Assembly: GCA_905214725.1 (NCBI GenBank)
Contig: CAJMNH010000002.1
Location: forward strand, 174,676-238,675
DNA length: 64,000 nucleotides
Source: an uncultured bacterium
GTDB lineage: Bacteria > Bacteroidota > Bacteroidia > Bacteroidales > Rikenellaceae
Direction of reading: 5' to 3'
Positions 29,409 through 37,697 of this stretch are shown here, piece after piece. The notes below the pieces were generated by a model. That model ran no database searches and was not told the DNA's origin. It was given only the letters and a program-made list of their open reading frames with translations. The number at the start of each line of letters is the position of its first letter. Within the stretch, counting starts at the first letter, position 1. The translations under genes were made by a program, and so were the position numbers.

Positions 29409-30338
29409 ATGAAAAGATTCAACAACATATTCCTCACCGCCGTATTCGGCGCTACCCTGCTTCTGGGCAGTTGCCGCGAGGAGGAGAAGATTGCCGACGA
29501 CCTCTACATCCCAGGACTGGGCGGAGAGGCGTACGCAGAGAACGAACTGGATAAATGGTTGTTCCTGAACTACACCGTACCCTACAACATCGACGTGGTT
29601 TACCGTTGGGACGCAGCGCAGGCTTACAGCAGTCTGTCGGACGTGCAGTTGGTTCCCGTCGAGTTCGACGCCGTACAGCCGATGATGGCCGCTCTGCGCG
29701 ACGTATGGTTCGAGCCGTATATTCAGGCTACGGGCAGTTTGGACTTCCTCAAAGAGGTCGCACCGAAAAAGATCGTGCTGGTCGGCAGCCCCGAATACCA
29801 GAACGGCTCCTACAAGTTGGGACAGGCCGAAGGCGGACGTAAGATTCTGCTCTTGAACGTCAATAATTTCGACGCATCTAACGAGGCGGAGCTGAAAGAA
29901 GCGCTCCACACCATCGTCCACGAGTTTACGCACATTCTTCACCAGACCAAGCTCTTCAGTCAGGAGTACCAAACCATTTCGACCGGTCGGTACAACTCCA
30001 ACTGGACGTTGCTGAACGACTCCGAAGCCCGTCGTCTGGGATTCATCACCAATTATTCGATGCTGAACAAGGACGAGGACTTCGCCGAGATGGTTTCGGG
30101 TATTCTGGTCTTCGGTTACGACTGGTTCAAGGAAACCGTGCTTGCCGAAGCGGAGAAATCGACCGAGAATCCCCATGCAAAAGCCGATTTGGAAGCGAAA
30201 CTGGCCATTGTCGAGACTTATTTCAAGGAGACTTGGAACATCGAATTTTTCGACAACGAGACCACGGGTGAGAAAGGTTTGGAGACCTATTTCCGCATTG
30301 CCATCGAGGACGTCGTTTCCAACCCTCCTACGAAATAA
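29409..30338 (+). CDS. Substrate import-associated zinc metallohydrolase lipoprotein
   Basis: A 309-aa lipoprotein (MKRFNNIFLTAVFGATLLLGSC) with a zincin motif HEFTH at about residues 171-175 (TIVHEFTHILHQT), plus a downstream Glu-rich helix (EDFAEMVSGIL) that may give the third ligand. It matches what is described as the LP_HExxH_w_tonB family, lipoproteins coded next to SusC/SusD pairs. This suggests peptide or amide cleavage at the cell surface before import. A GTG at 29400 is possible but the ATG gives a cleaner signal peptide. It lies between SusD and the DUF4302-type gene. Confidence 0.85.
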   Translation: MKRFNNIFLTAVFGATLLLGSCREEEKIADDLYIPGLGGEAYAENELDKWLFLNYTVPYNIDVVYRWDAAQAYSSLSDVQLVPVEFDAVQPMMAALRDVWFEPYIQATGSLDFLKEVAPKKIVLVGSPEYQNGSYKLGQAEGGRKILLLNVNNFDASNEAELKEALHTIVHEFTHILHQTKLFSQEYQTISTGRYNSNWTLLNDSEARRLGFITNYSMLNKDEDFAEMVSGILVFGYDWFKETVLAEAEKSTENPHAKADLEAKLAIVETYFKETWNIEFFDNETTGEKGLETYFRIAIEDVVSNPPTK

Positions 30339-30382
30339 CGGACGTACGGATTTTTTAACAAGTAAGAAAACGACAAGATACT

Positions 30383-31732
30383 ATGAGAAAATATATCAGT
30401 ATACTTATTCTGATGGCTTCCACGGCTGTTTATACGGCTTGTAACGAAAGCACGGTCACGATGGACAACAGTGTCGACGTTCGTGTAGACTCCGCCATGA
30501 AGGGTTATCAGGCGCAGCTCGCCGGAGCCGAATTCGGTTGGTTCGCCGACATCGAGACCAGCAAAGGGTTCTACCGCTTCTGGATGGATTTTGCCGACAA
30601 CAACATGGTAACGATGTTCACCGACAATCTCGATTATCCCGAGTATAACGGCATTCCGCGCACGTCGACCTATATGTTTCACGCTTACCAGCGTCCGGTG
30701 CTCACGTTCGACACCTACAATTACCTTCACATCATCAGCGACCCCAACGACGCGATCAGCGGCGGCTCGGGCAATCTGGGACTGAAGACCGATTTCGAGT
30801 TCGAAATCGACGAGGTGACGGACGATCTGTTCACCATGACGGGCCGAATCAACCGCATCAAGGCAACGCTGACCCGCGCTACGGAGGCCCAGATGCAGGC
30901 CGTGAAACAGGGCAAGTTGCAGGAAGTGCTGCGTAATGCGCCCTCGTACAAACCCAACCTCTACTGTTATCTGGACGTCAACGGGCTGACCGTCGATGTG
31001 AAACTCAGTACCCGTACGGTCTTGTTCCTCTATAAAATCGGAAGCGCTCCCCAGATCGACGCGGTCGAGACGCACACCGACCTCGTCACGAAAGACCTCG
31101 TATTCGATACGCCCGTTACGATCAACGGCGTGGAGATCAAAGGTCTGAAATATCAGGGCGACGCTTCGGATACGTTCATTACCGACAGCGACACCCCGAT
31201 TCTGGTGCGTTCGAAGGCTACGGCGAACATCGGCATGGAAGCCTGCTTCGGCGTCGAAAAGTACTATACGATTTTGCGCGTAGAGGACGGAATGTTCCCC
31301 AGCACGGACGAATCCGTGAACTATCTGGGTTATCTGATACACAACATCATGCAGATGAAACTACTGCTCACATCGGGCGTTGCCTCCTTCTCCCACATCA
31401 ATTTCTATTTCGGTTTGGATACGGAGGGGAACTCGCAGCTTACGGTCGCTCCGGTGATCGGCGGCATCGGTCAGGAGATTCGATATACCTACCAAATCCG
31501 GTTCAATCAGGCTGAAGACAGCTTTACCATCGACGGTTCGACGCTTTCGATGGACAAGATTGCCTCCAGTTTCAACGATGGCAGTATCGAAAATCTGACG
31601 GAGTTCCTCAAGGATAAAACCTTCAAGATCGAGTGGACGAACGTAACTTACGATGTCTATACGATGGGGCAGCTGCGTGTCACGAACAACAGCAAGCCTG
31701 CCGTTATCTACGGAGCGCTCACGCAGGAGTAA
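30383..31732 (+). CDS. DUF4302-type lipoprotein
   Basis: A 449-aa lipoprotein (MRKYISILILMASTAVYTAC). The N-terminal part (GYQAQLAGAEFGWFADIETS, then FYRFWMDFADNNMVTMF) resembles DUF4302, which is found mostly in operons with SusC, SusD and an HExxH lipoprotein. Its function is unknown; surface substrate binding is a reasonable inference from context. It is 44 bases past the metallohydrolase and ends the operon before a strong terminator. Confidence 0.82.
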   Translation: MRKYISILILMASTAVYTACNESTVTMDNSVDVRVDSAMKGYQAQLAGAEFGWFADIETSKGFYRFWMDFADNNMVTMFTDNLDYPEYNGIPRTSTYMFHAYQRPVLTFDTYNYLHIISDPNDAISGGSGNLGLKTDFEFEIDEVTDDLFTMTGRINRIKATLTRATEAQMQAVKQGKLQEVLRNAPSYKPNLYCYLDVNGLTVDVKLSTRTVLFLYKIGSAPQIDAVETHTDLVTKDLVFDTPVTINGVEIKGLKYQGDASDTFITDSDTPILVRSKATANIGMEACFGVEKYYTILRVEDGMFPSTDESVNYLGYLIHNIMQMKLLLTSGVASFSHINFYFGLDTEGNSQLTVAPVIGGIGQEIRYTYQIRFNQAEDSFTIDGSTLSMDKIASSFNDGSIENLTEFLKDKTFKIEWTNVTYDVYTMGQLRVTNNSKPAVIYGALTQE

Positions 31733-31743
31733 CACGGATCTTC

Positions 31744-31780
31744 AAAAAACGACCGGACAGAATCTGTCCGGTCGTTTTTT
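31744..31780 (+). terminator. Terminator of the SusC1 operon
   Basis: A 17-bp perfect stem (31744-31760 with 31764-31780) with an AAT loop, ending in six T. Confidence 0.92.
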
Positions 31781-31840
31781 ATTGCATATCGTCGCCGCGG
31801 CCGCGGGGCTAAATATCTTCCGCGCACACCCGTCCCCCGA

Positions 31841-31875
31841 AATTCCGTTCGGAATTGTTGACTCTACCCCCCCCC
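31841..31875. repeat. Intergenic C9 tract with a 16-bp palindrome
   Basis: A 16-base palindrome (31841-31856, AATTCCGTTCGGAATT) is followed 10 bases later by nine C (31867-31875). No gene or promoter that I can support uses them. The stretch 31781-32023 holds nothing else recognisable. Confidence 0.85.
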
Positions 31876-32023
31876 ACGCTCCCCAAGACGCGATCTCGAA
31901 CGCTCCGCAGCAGAAGCCCTGATGTCGTCGTTCGCGCCACTCTCCCCGCCGAGAAAGAGCGGAGCGGAATAGATCCGATTTTCATACGTTTGTTTTATAT
32001 TCATCTAATTTTATACTGAAAAA

Positions 32024-32055
32024 TTTGCATAAACCGGAAAAATGCGCTACATTTG
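32024..32055 (+). promoter_or_regulatory. Promoter of tRNA-Arg
   Basis: TTTG (32024-32027), 20 bases and TACATTTG (32048-32055), a full match 18 bases before the tRNA. Confidence 0.8.
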
Positions 32056-32073
32056 CACTCGCAATAAAGGCAT

Positions 32074-32147
32074 GGCTCCGTAGCTTAACTGAATAGAGCA
32101 CTTGACTACGGATCAAGAGGTTACAGGTTTGAATCCTGTCGGAGTCA
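32074..32147 (+). tRNA. tRNA-Arg(ACG)
   Basis: The acceptor stem GGCTCCG pairs with CGGAGTC (one G-U pair). The anticodon stem CTTGA/TCAAG carries the loop CTACGGA with anticodon ACG at positions 34-36, and the T arm is ACAGG-TTTGAAT-CCTGT. The 3' CCA is not encoded. The A34 of this tRNA is the substrate of TadA, coded at 7814. Confidence 0.95.
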
Positions 32148-32393
32148 CGAATTTCCAAGAGGTTACGATCAGATCGCGACCTCTTTTTCGTTATCGAACA
32201 TCGATCCGTTTTCAACCGTTTCCCGCATTTGTCTTTACCGGCAATCCCGCCGTTCGCTACTGCGAACGTTCGAAAGCCCTGATATTTAGAATCATCCTCC
32301 GGCAACCGATATGGCTGCGGTACCGACGAAAATCCACTCGAATCGATAGGAATCCTCCCGACGACAATCCGAGTAAAATAATACTTAAAACAG

Positions 32394-32427
32394 TTGTTTT
32401 TTTATCGGAAAGAATTTAGTATTTTTG
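32394..32427 (+). promoter_or_regulatory. Possible promoter of the ECF sigma factor gene
   Basis: TATTTTTG (32420-32427) matches the -7 box; a TTG at 32394-32396 is 23 bases upstream, a little far. The leader would be about 75 nt. Confidence 0.5.
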
Positions 32428-32508
32428 GATAGTCGATACCAACCCGCACGACGTGCGTAAAATTCATGCCCCGTCGTAGCATCCGAAGCTGGCAATGCCG
32501 GATCGAAT

Positions 32509-33099
32509 ATGAAGAGACCGTTTCCCGATATCTCCGACTACGATCTGGTCGTCCTCCTGAAACGGGGCGACCTGAAGAGTTACGAAGCTCTTTTCCATCG
32601 CTATTACAACCTCTTTCTGGCTTTTGCGCAAGGGTTTGTCAGGGACCGGCAGACGGCCGAAGACATCGTGCAGGAGGTCTTCATGAAACTCTGGCTCCAC
32701 CGCGAACGGCTCGACGAAGGCCGCTCGCTCTATAATCTGCTCTTTACGATGACCAAACATCGCATCTACGACCACTTTCGCCGCAAATTCAACCTCGAAA
32801 CGCTTCGCCGCCCGCTACTGGAGTACGATGCGGCAAGCGACGAACAAGAGGGACCCGAGGCCGGTCTGGATGCGGAACAGCTTAGGCAGACCATTTCGCA
32901 AACGGTAGCGGCAATGCCGCCCCAGCGACAAGTGATCTTCGCTCTGAGCCGGCAGGAAAATCTTTCGCGACAAGAGATCGCCGAAAGGTTGGGTTTGTCG
33001 GTGCGTACGGTCGACAAGCACCTTGAACTGGCGCTGCGCGAAATCAGGCTTCACCTGAAACAATTCCAGTGGCTGCTTCTCCTGCTTCTGTTCCGGTAA
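32509..33099 (+). CDS. ECF-type RNA polymerase sigma-70 factor
   Basis: A 196-aa sigma factor of the Bacteroidota ECF type that pairs with FecR anti-sigma factors. Region 2 is at about 20-90 (YEALFHRYYNLFLAFAQGFV; AEDIVQEVFMKLW) and region 4 at about 125-185 (MPPQRQVIFALSR; SRQEIAERLGLSVRTVDKHL). A leucine-rich tail (WLLLLLLFR) ends it. Such genes normally lie just before a FecR gene and a SusC gene with an STN domain. Here the nearest FecR is at 42907-43881 on the other strand, beyond an 11-kb block bounded by inverted repeats. Confidence 0.93.
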   Translation: MKRPFPDISDYDLVVLLKRGDLKSYEALFHRYYNLFLAFAQGFVRDRQTAEDIVQEVFMKLWLHRERLDEGRSLYNLLFTMTKHRIYDHFRRKFNLETLRRPLLEYDAASDEQEGPEAGLDAEQLRQTISQTVAAMPPQRQVIFALSRQENLSRQEIAERLGLSVRTVDKHLELALREIRLHLKQFQWLLLLLLFR

Positions 33100-33174
33100 A
33101 CGACGTTAAACGCAAGAATCCCATTCATTCGTACCTCCGGCAACGGGGGCCGCAGCGGACGGACGATCTTCGTT

Positions 33175-33480
33175 CGTCGTCGTTCGCGCCTGAAATGCTA
33201 CGCGGACAAGCTCGCGCCCGCGCGTCTTGACGGCGCGTGCATCACCGGTTCTGCTTCCCGATTTTTCGCAATGCGGAATGATTGTGCGCTTCGCGCCGAG
33301 CAGTTGATTCCCGCACTTCACTATGTTTCGCTCGGAATGACGGATTCTGTTTTGTCATCCTGAAGAGGAATCCCTGAAGGATTCCGACATGAGGATCGAC
33401 CGTTTGTTAGTCGTATCTATCAGTTTCTGCTGTTCAACGCGTCAGCCTTTTGCACTGCGAAAAGAGTGAAAGAAGAGCGA
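33175..33480. repeat. Left inverted copy of the A/B intergenic repeat
   Basis: Read on the minus strand this stretch matches 44625-44870 in the same order: first CTGACGCGTT, then AGGATGACA, GTCATTCCGAGCGAA, GCGGGAATC, AGCGCAC and TCCGCATTGCGAAAAA. The part near 33181-33290 also matches 44303-44425 very closely (GCGCGAGCTTGTCCGCGTAG is shared). Identity by eye is about 80-90 percent in the aligned blocks. The rest of the 520-base gap 33100-33619 holds two terminator hairpins and no gene. Confidence 0.8.
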
Positions 33481-33516
33481 AATCATCGGTGCGCGAAGCG
33501 CACCGATGATTTTTTA
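33481..33516 (+). terminator. Strong plus-strand terminator hairpin
   Basis: A 14-bp stem (33481-33494 with 33498-33511) with a GAA loop, followed by TTTT. Its stem contains the repeat core GTGCGCGAAGCGCAC. It lies 380 bases past the sigma gene. Confidence 0.75.
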
Positions 33517-33568
33517 ATTCCGGCGGTCTGTCGAACGGACAAAACAATCGGTCTTTGGCCCTGCCGAC

Positions 33569-33598
33569 AAAAAACGGGGCGACCATCAGGTCGCCCCG
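33569..33598 (-). terminator. Terminator of the S1/P1 nuclease gene
   Basis: CGGGGCGACC pairs with GGTCGCCCCG around an ATCA loop, followed on the minus strand by six T. It lies about 20 bases past the stop. Confidence 0.85.
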
Positions 33599-33619
33599 CC
33601 CCCTAAAACAGACTTTTCG

Positions 33620-34447
33620 TCACTTCCCGAAAACGTCGTTCAGTACCGCTGCCAACCGATAACCGGCCTTTGCGATCTGGCTCTCGGCCAGCGGCTTGTA
33701 CTTTTTTATAAAATCGTGAGCCACAACGTCGCCCGCCTGCACCTCGTAGATGCACAGCGACGCTGCCGCCGAATCTCGTCCCCAATCGTAAACAGTGCCC
33801 GCCGTGATCTCGGTCTGTTCCTTTGCCGTATAACGGTCGAGCATCCACGCCAAATCGGAGAAACTCCACGGATGGGGACGCTGGATGATGTCCGAATCCC
33901 AAATGGTGTGGTAACGCATCTCCTTGCCGAAATAGTTCACCTTGTAGTAACCGATGGTCGTATTGCCCGGATAACGGATATGCGCGGGGCAGTGCATGTC
34001 GCCCACGCAGTGAACGATCAACTGAATGCGCGCCAGCCGCGTCGAGTCGTCCAACTCTCGGATATGGCTTTTGAGCAGATCGGCCGACTCCTCGATGTAG
34101 TAGAGACAATTGGCCAGATATTTTTCGGTGCCGGGCCAGCGATTGCCGGGTACGACCTCGCCTTCGGCGTCCACCGAAAAGGTGTGGGGCAACTGGTGCA
34201 TCCGGTCGCCGGTCTCGGGGTCGTAACCCAGATCGACGAGCATCTGCGGCTTGTAATCGTCGAGCCACGAAGCGTAGTAGACGATCGAGCGTCCGTCGAG
34301 ATACTTATCCAAATTGGCCTTCGCCTTCTTCGTAAGGTGCTGTTCGGCAATGTAGGCCACCGTAGCATGACCCAAACGTCCCCACGCAAAGAGGTTCTGC
34401 GTCGCACACAGCGCGGCGACGGTGAGGAACAGAATCAGTTTCTTCAT
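33620..34447 (-). CDS. S1/P1-type nuclease
   Basis: A 275-aa exported zinc nuclease. After the signal peptide (MKKLILFLTVAALCATQNLFA) the mature protein starts WGRLGHATVAYIAE, and the N-terminal Trp and the His are zinc ligands in this family. Further ligand motifs are YYASWLDD, HQLPHTFSVD, LIVHCVGDMHCPAH and HTIWDSDII. The family cuts single-stranded nucleic acids and can have 3'-nucleotidase activity, releasing phosphate or nucleosides in the periplasm. It lies 88 bases past the GDPD gene at the end of the FecR-SusC2 block. A role in phosphate or nucleotide scavenging is inferred. Confidence 0.92.
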   Translation of the reverse strand: MKKLILFLTVAALCATQNLFAWGRLGHATVAYIAEQHLTKKAKANLDKYLDGRSIVYYASWLDDYKPQMLVDLGYDPETGDRMHQLPHTFSVDAEGEVVPGNRWPGTEKYLANCLYYIEESADLLKSHIRELDDSTRLARIQLIVHCVGDMHCPAHIRYPGNTTIGYYKVNYFGKEMRYHTIWDSDIIQRPHPWSFSDLAWMLDRYTAKEQTEITAGTVYDWGRDSAAASLCIYEVQAGDVVAHDFIKKYKPLAESQIAKAGYRLAAVLNDVFGK

Positions 34448-34535
34448 TTTCTAACGTTTTTTCGGTTCATCGGGGTCGATCCCCCATCGGCTATTATATA
34501 TACGATTCCGGCGGAAAAAAGTTCTCTCCGAAATA

Positions 34536-35441
34536 CTACTTTTTGAAAGTTCCGATCAATTTTTTCGGATAATTCGTCGTAATGGCGTAGAGTTTGTCGA
34601 TGTACTTCTCGTAATACGCGATATCGGCATCCTTGTCGATCGTGAAGACGCTCACGGCGACGCCCGCCGCCGCATAGTCGTCGATGCCCCACTGTCCGCT
34701 GCCGGCAACGCCGTTGAACCAGATATTCGAAGCGTCGATATTCGTCCACGGATTGATGTAGGTAAGGTACTCCGAAGGCGCGACATACCCCATCCATCCG
34801 GCGCGGATATCCGCGCTCTGCGCCGCCGAATACGACAGCGTCCAGACGGTCTTGTTGCCCGTTACGATGAACTCCGCAAAATAGTTGGCCTTCATCTGTT
34901 CGATCACCTTGCAGGCAAGTTGGCACGAACGGGCCGAAAAACCGGTATATCCCGCCGACGACCCCTCGACGAGAATATTCTTCACGTCGAGCCACAGTTT
35001 CGACGTTCCCGCCTTCATTACCTCGGTCAGAAAATCTTCCAACAGCGGTATCTGCTCGCCGTTGGAGAGCGTTCCAGCGGCACAGATCTCGGCATAGGTA
35101 TGTTCCCAAGGTTTGAGACCGTTGATCAGACACCCGTCGGTGGCATGCGCGACGATCACCTTGTTGTCGGCCGTCGCATAGATGTCGCATTCCACGGCAT
35201 AGACCTTCAAACTGAGCGCATACTTCAAGCCTGCGATCGAGTTATCGGGCAGTCCCGACTCGGTCGCGCCGCCGCGATGCGCGACCACGATGCTGCCCAG
35301 CGGATTGGTCGGCTTGTCGTAGGTCTCTCCTCCGGCGGGCGGCGCGGGCAGCCCCATATCGAAATCCCGCGGATCTTCCGAGCATGCGACTATCAACGCC
35401 GCCGCACAGATCAATAACAATCGATATCGTTTCATACTCAT
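34536..35441 (-). CDS. Glycerophosphodiester phosphodiesterase lipoprotein
   Basis: A 301-aa lipoprotein (MKRYRLLLICAAALIVAC after two extra residues; the ATG at 35435 is equally likely). It has the GDPD barrel motifs: VAHRGG, then VECDIYATADNKVIVAHA with the metal-binding Glu/Asp and catalytic His. The family splits glycerophosphodiesters into sn-glycerol-3-phosphate and an alcohol. It follows the SusC2/SusD2/BACON genes in the same direction. The glpABC genes 9.5 kb away could use its product. Confidence 0.9.
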   Translation of the reverse strand: MSMKRYRLLLICAAALIVACSEDPRDFDMGLPAPPAGGETYDKPTNPLGSIVVAHRGGATESGLPDNSIAGLKYALSLKVYAVECDIYATADNKVIVAHATDGCLINGLKPWEHTYAEICAAGTLSNGEQIPLLEDFLTEVMKAGTSKLWLDVKNILVEGSSAGYTGFSARSCQLACKVIEQMKANYFAEFIVTGNKTVWTLSYSAAQSADIRAGWMGYVAPSEYLTYINPWTNIDASNIWFNGVAGSGQWGIDDYAAAGVAVSVFTIDKDADIAYYEKYIDKLYAITTNYPKKLIGTFKK

Positions 35442-35525
35442 AATCGGTTTAAATCGGATTTATCGTTTTTTTCGGACGGCGGATTCGGGAGACGGACAAA
35501 CGCCGTCTCCCGACCGTCTCGGATT

Positions 35526-37670
35526 TTATTCGGCATCGTAGTTTTTGACGCAACGCACCTGCAACGCGCAGTTGCCGTTCTGGAAGTTGTCGCGGAAAAT
35601 CCAGTTGCCGTTGTTGGTCATCGCCACCAGACGCCATCCCATGTAACAGGTGTTGCCGTTACCGGCGTAGGTAGCCGTCGTAGGCATCGGCACCCAGATG
35701 TGGGTCTTCAGACCCAGATCCTGCCATCCCACGGCCATCGTCCGCCAACCCGTAGGCGCCAGATTGAATCCGAACTCCTCGGAGTTGGAGGCGATCGGCG
35801 CCTCCTTGGAGCTCGTCGTCGTCGAACCTTCGTTGACGGGATAGAGTTTGCCGTTATCGTCCCACAGACACTTGCCGTTCACCGTCCACAGACTGCGCGA
35901 GATGCGCAGATAGGGAACCACGTCGATGGCGTACTCCGCCGAAGCGCTGCCGTAGACCGTATTGCGGAACGACGGCTCCTTGGGCGTATATCCGCCGTTG
36001 TTCTTCGTTCCGAAGTCATAGGCGGCGTAGAGGATGTCGTACCAGTCTTGGAAATTGGCCACATGCCAGCCGTAGGGACAAATGCCCTGAATCTGGATGC
36101 GCGAAACGGGATGGTCGCGCCAGAACTCCTCCTCGCGGCCGGCATAGTCCATCACCGCCGTACTGGTCAGTCCTTCGAAGTTGACCGTATATCCCGCCGC
36201 ATCGCGGACGTCCTTTCCTACATTGTAGGGGGCGGGCCATTCGCTGTAATACTCCTCCATCAGACCGCCGCGCGCCGCACCCGTCAGGTATTCGTAGTGC
36301 GTGTAGAGGCGTCCTCCGACGGCCGTTATCGCAGCGTCCGGCACGATCGTACCGCCGTTCTCGGTATCGTCGTACGCCGGATTGCGCACCGCCGTGTTGC
36401 GATAGCTGTACGTAGGATCGGTCTTCGAGTTGTAACCGCCCGTATCCTTGTTGGTCGGACTGAATACCAGCGGACAGCCTAACTTGTAGGCGCCGACGGC
36501 GTCGCCGCCGTTCCAATCGAGGCTGCGCGTCATCCACGTCTTGTAGGTTCCGCGCGGCGTGACGTAATCCTTGACCGGATAGTCGGCCACCTTGTCATCG
36601 GGCAGACAGTTGGGTGCGCTGATGCGCTCCCATGTCCACGTCATCCGGTTGAAATCGACCGTGAGCGCACGCAGGCCGTCGACATCGATCTCGGGTCCCG
36701 CGGGCAGCGCCTCCTCGGCCGACGCGATCGCAGCGACGGCGCCGCCGACCGTCAGCGCATAATAGGGATAGGAGACCGTACGACTGTCCTTGTTGATGAG
36801 CACGGGATTCGTCCCCTCGGCCGCGAAATAGGTCTCGGCCGTATAAACGCCCTCCTCCTGCTTGGTCATCTGCACCGCAGCGTCAATACTCCCGTATCGG
36901 GGTACCGAAGCGCCGTAGAGGTAGTAGTAATCGTCGACGCGCAGCTGCGTGACGGCGATTTCGGCCGAAGCCTCGCTGGTATCGGCCGTACCGATGCGGA
37001 TCGTAAAGATCGCCGTACGATTGTCGCTCTTCGAGGTCCATTCCGAAGCTTTGAGCACGACGCGTCCGGATCCTTCGTCCGTCCATGTGAGCCACTCGCC
37101 GGCATTCTCCTCGCCGTAGGTTACGCTGTAATCGTAGACGTCGCCCATATTGGTCGTGTATTCGATCGTCTCCTCGCCGCCGCCCGAAGCGTATTCGACG
37201 CCCGTGCGAGCCTTCTCGCAGGTGATCTCGGCATCGGCCTTGAGGCCTACCTGCGTGATGGGGAACGTCTGGACGGTGCCGTCCTGCGCCGTCACGGTCA
37301 ACAACCCCGAACGGCGGTACTCGGTATTGGGCGTCACCATCACCTCGACGGCCTTCTTGACGGTGGTCGTCAGAGCGCCCGTCCACGTCTCCTTGAACGT
37401 GTCGTCGACGGTCGTCTCCGTCACCGACGCCCACGACGCGTCGCCTTGGACCAACCACGTATAATGGCTCTTCTCGAAAGGCATCACCTGTACGACGCCC
37501 ACATAGGAGACATTGCCGTCGACAGTCGTGCCGTCGGCCGTAAAACTGATCTCGGCGGGCGAAAGCGCGATGCGGGTGGTCATGTCCGCTCCGTCTTCTC
37601 CGGCATCCTTGTAACACCCTGTAAGGAGCAAGGCCGCCGCCGAAAGGAAACTTATGATTTGCGTTTTCAT
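35526..37670 (-). CDS. BACON/FISUMP-domain surface lipoprotein
   Basis: A 714-aa lipoprotein (MKTQIISFLSAAALLLTGC). Residues about 40-260 hold two BACON-like modules (ALSPAEISFTADGTTVDG; LTVTAQDGTVQTFPITQVG; IAVTQLR), the carbohydrate- or mucin-binding-like fold of gut Bacteroidota. The C-terminal half (about 480-714) is FISUMP-like: ICPYGWHVANFQDWYDI and APTGWRTM. No catalytic residues are visible, so binding is the likely role. It starts 27 bases past SusD2 in one operon. Confidence 0.85.
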   Translation of the reverse strand: MKTQIISFLSAAALLLTGCYKDAGEDGADMTTRIALSPAEISFTADGTTVDGNVSYVGVVQVMPFEKSHYTWLVQGDASWASVTETTVDDTFKETWTGALTTTVKKAVEVMVTPNTEYRRSGLLTVTAQDGTVQTFPITQVGLKADAEITCEKARTGVEYASGGGEETIEYTTNMGDVYDYSVTYGEENAGEWLTWTDEGSGRVVLKASEWTSKSDNRTAIFTIRIGTADTSEASAEIAVTQLRVDDYYYLYGASVPRYGSIDAAVQMTKQEEGVYTAETYFAAEGTNPVLINKDSRTVSYPYYALTVGGAVAAIASAEEALPAGPEIDVDGLRALTVDFNRMTWTWERISAPNCLPDDKVADYPVKDYVTPRGTYKTWMTRSLDWNGGDAVGAYKLGCPLVFSPTNKDTGGYNSKTDPTYSYRNTAVRNPAYDDTENGGTIVPDAAITAVGGRLYTHYEYLTGAARGGLMEEYYSEWPAPYNVGKDVRDAAGYTVNFEGLTSTAVMDYAGREEEFWRDHPVSRIQIQGICPYGWHVANFQDWYDILYAAYDFGTKNNGGYTPKEPSFRNTVYGSASAEYAIDVVPYLRISRSLWTVNGKCLWDDNGKLYPVNEGSTTTSSKEAPIASNSEEFGFNLAPTGWRTMAVGWQDLGLKTHIWVPMPTTATYAGNGNTCYMGWRLVAMTNNGNWIFRDNFQNGNCALQVRCVKNYDAE

Positions 37671-37697
37671 CTGTTCTTCTTTTTTGAGTTAGCTTGA

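Noticed and set aside
32074..33099. tRNA-Arg as an integration site of a mobile island
   Set aside because: No integrase and no repeat of the tRNA 3' end was found in the window.
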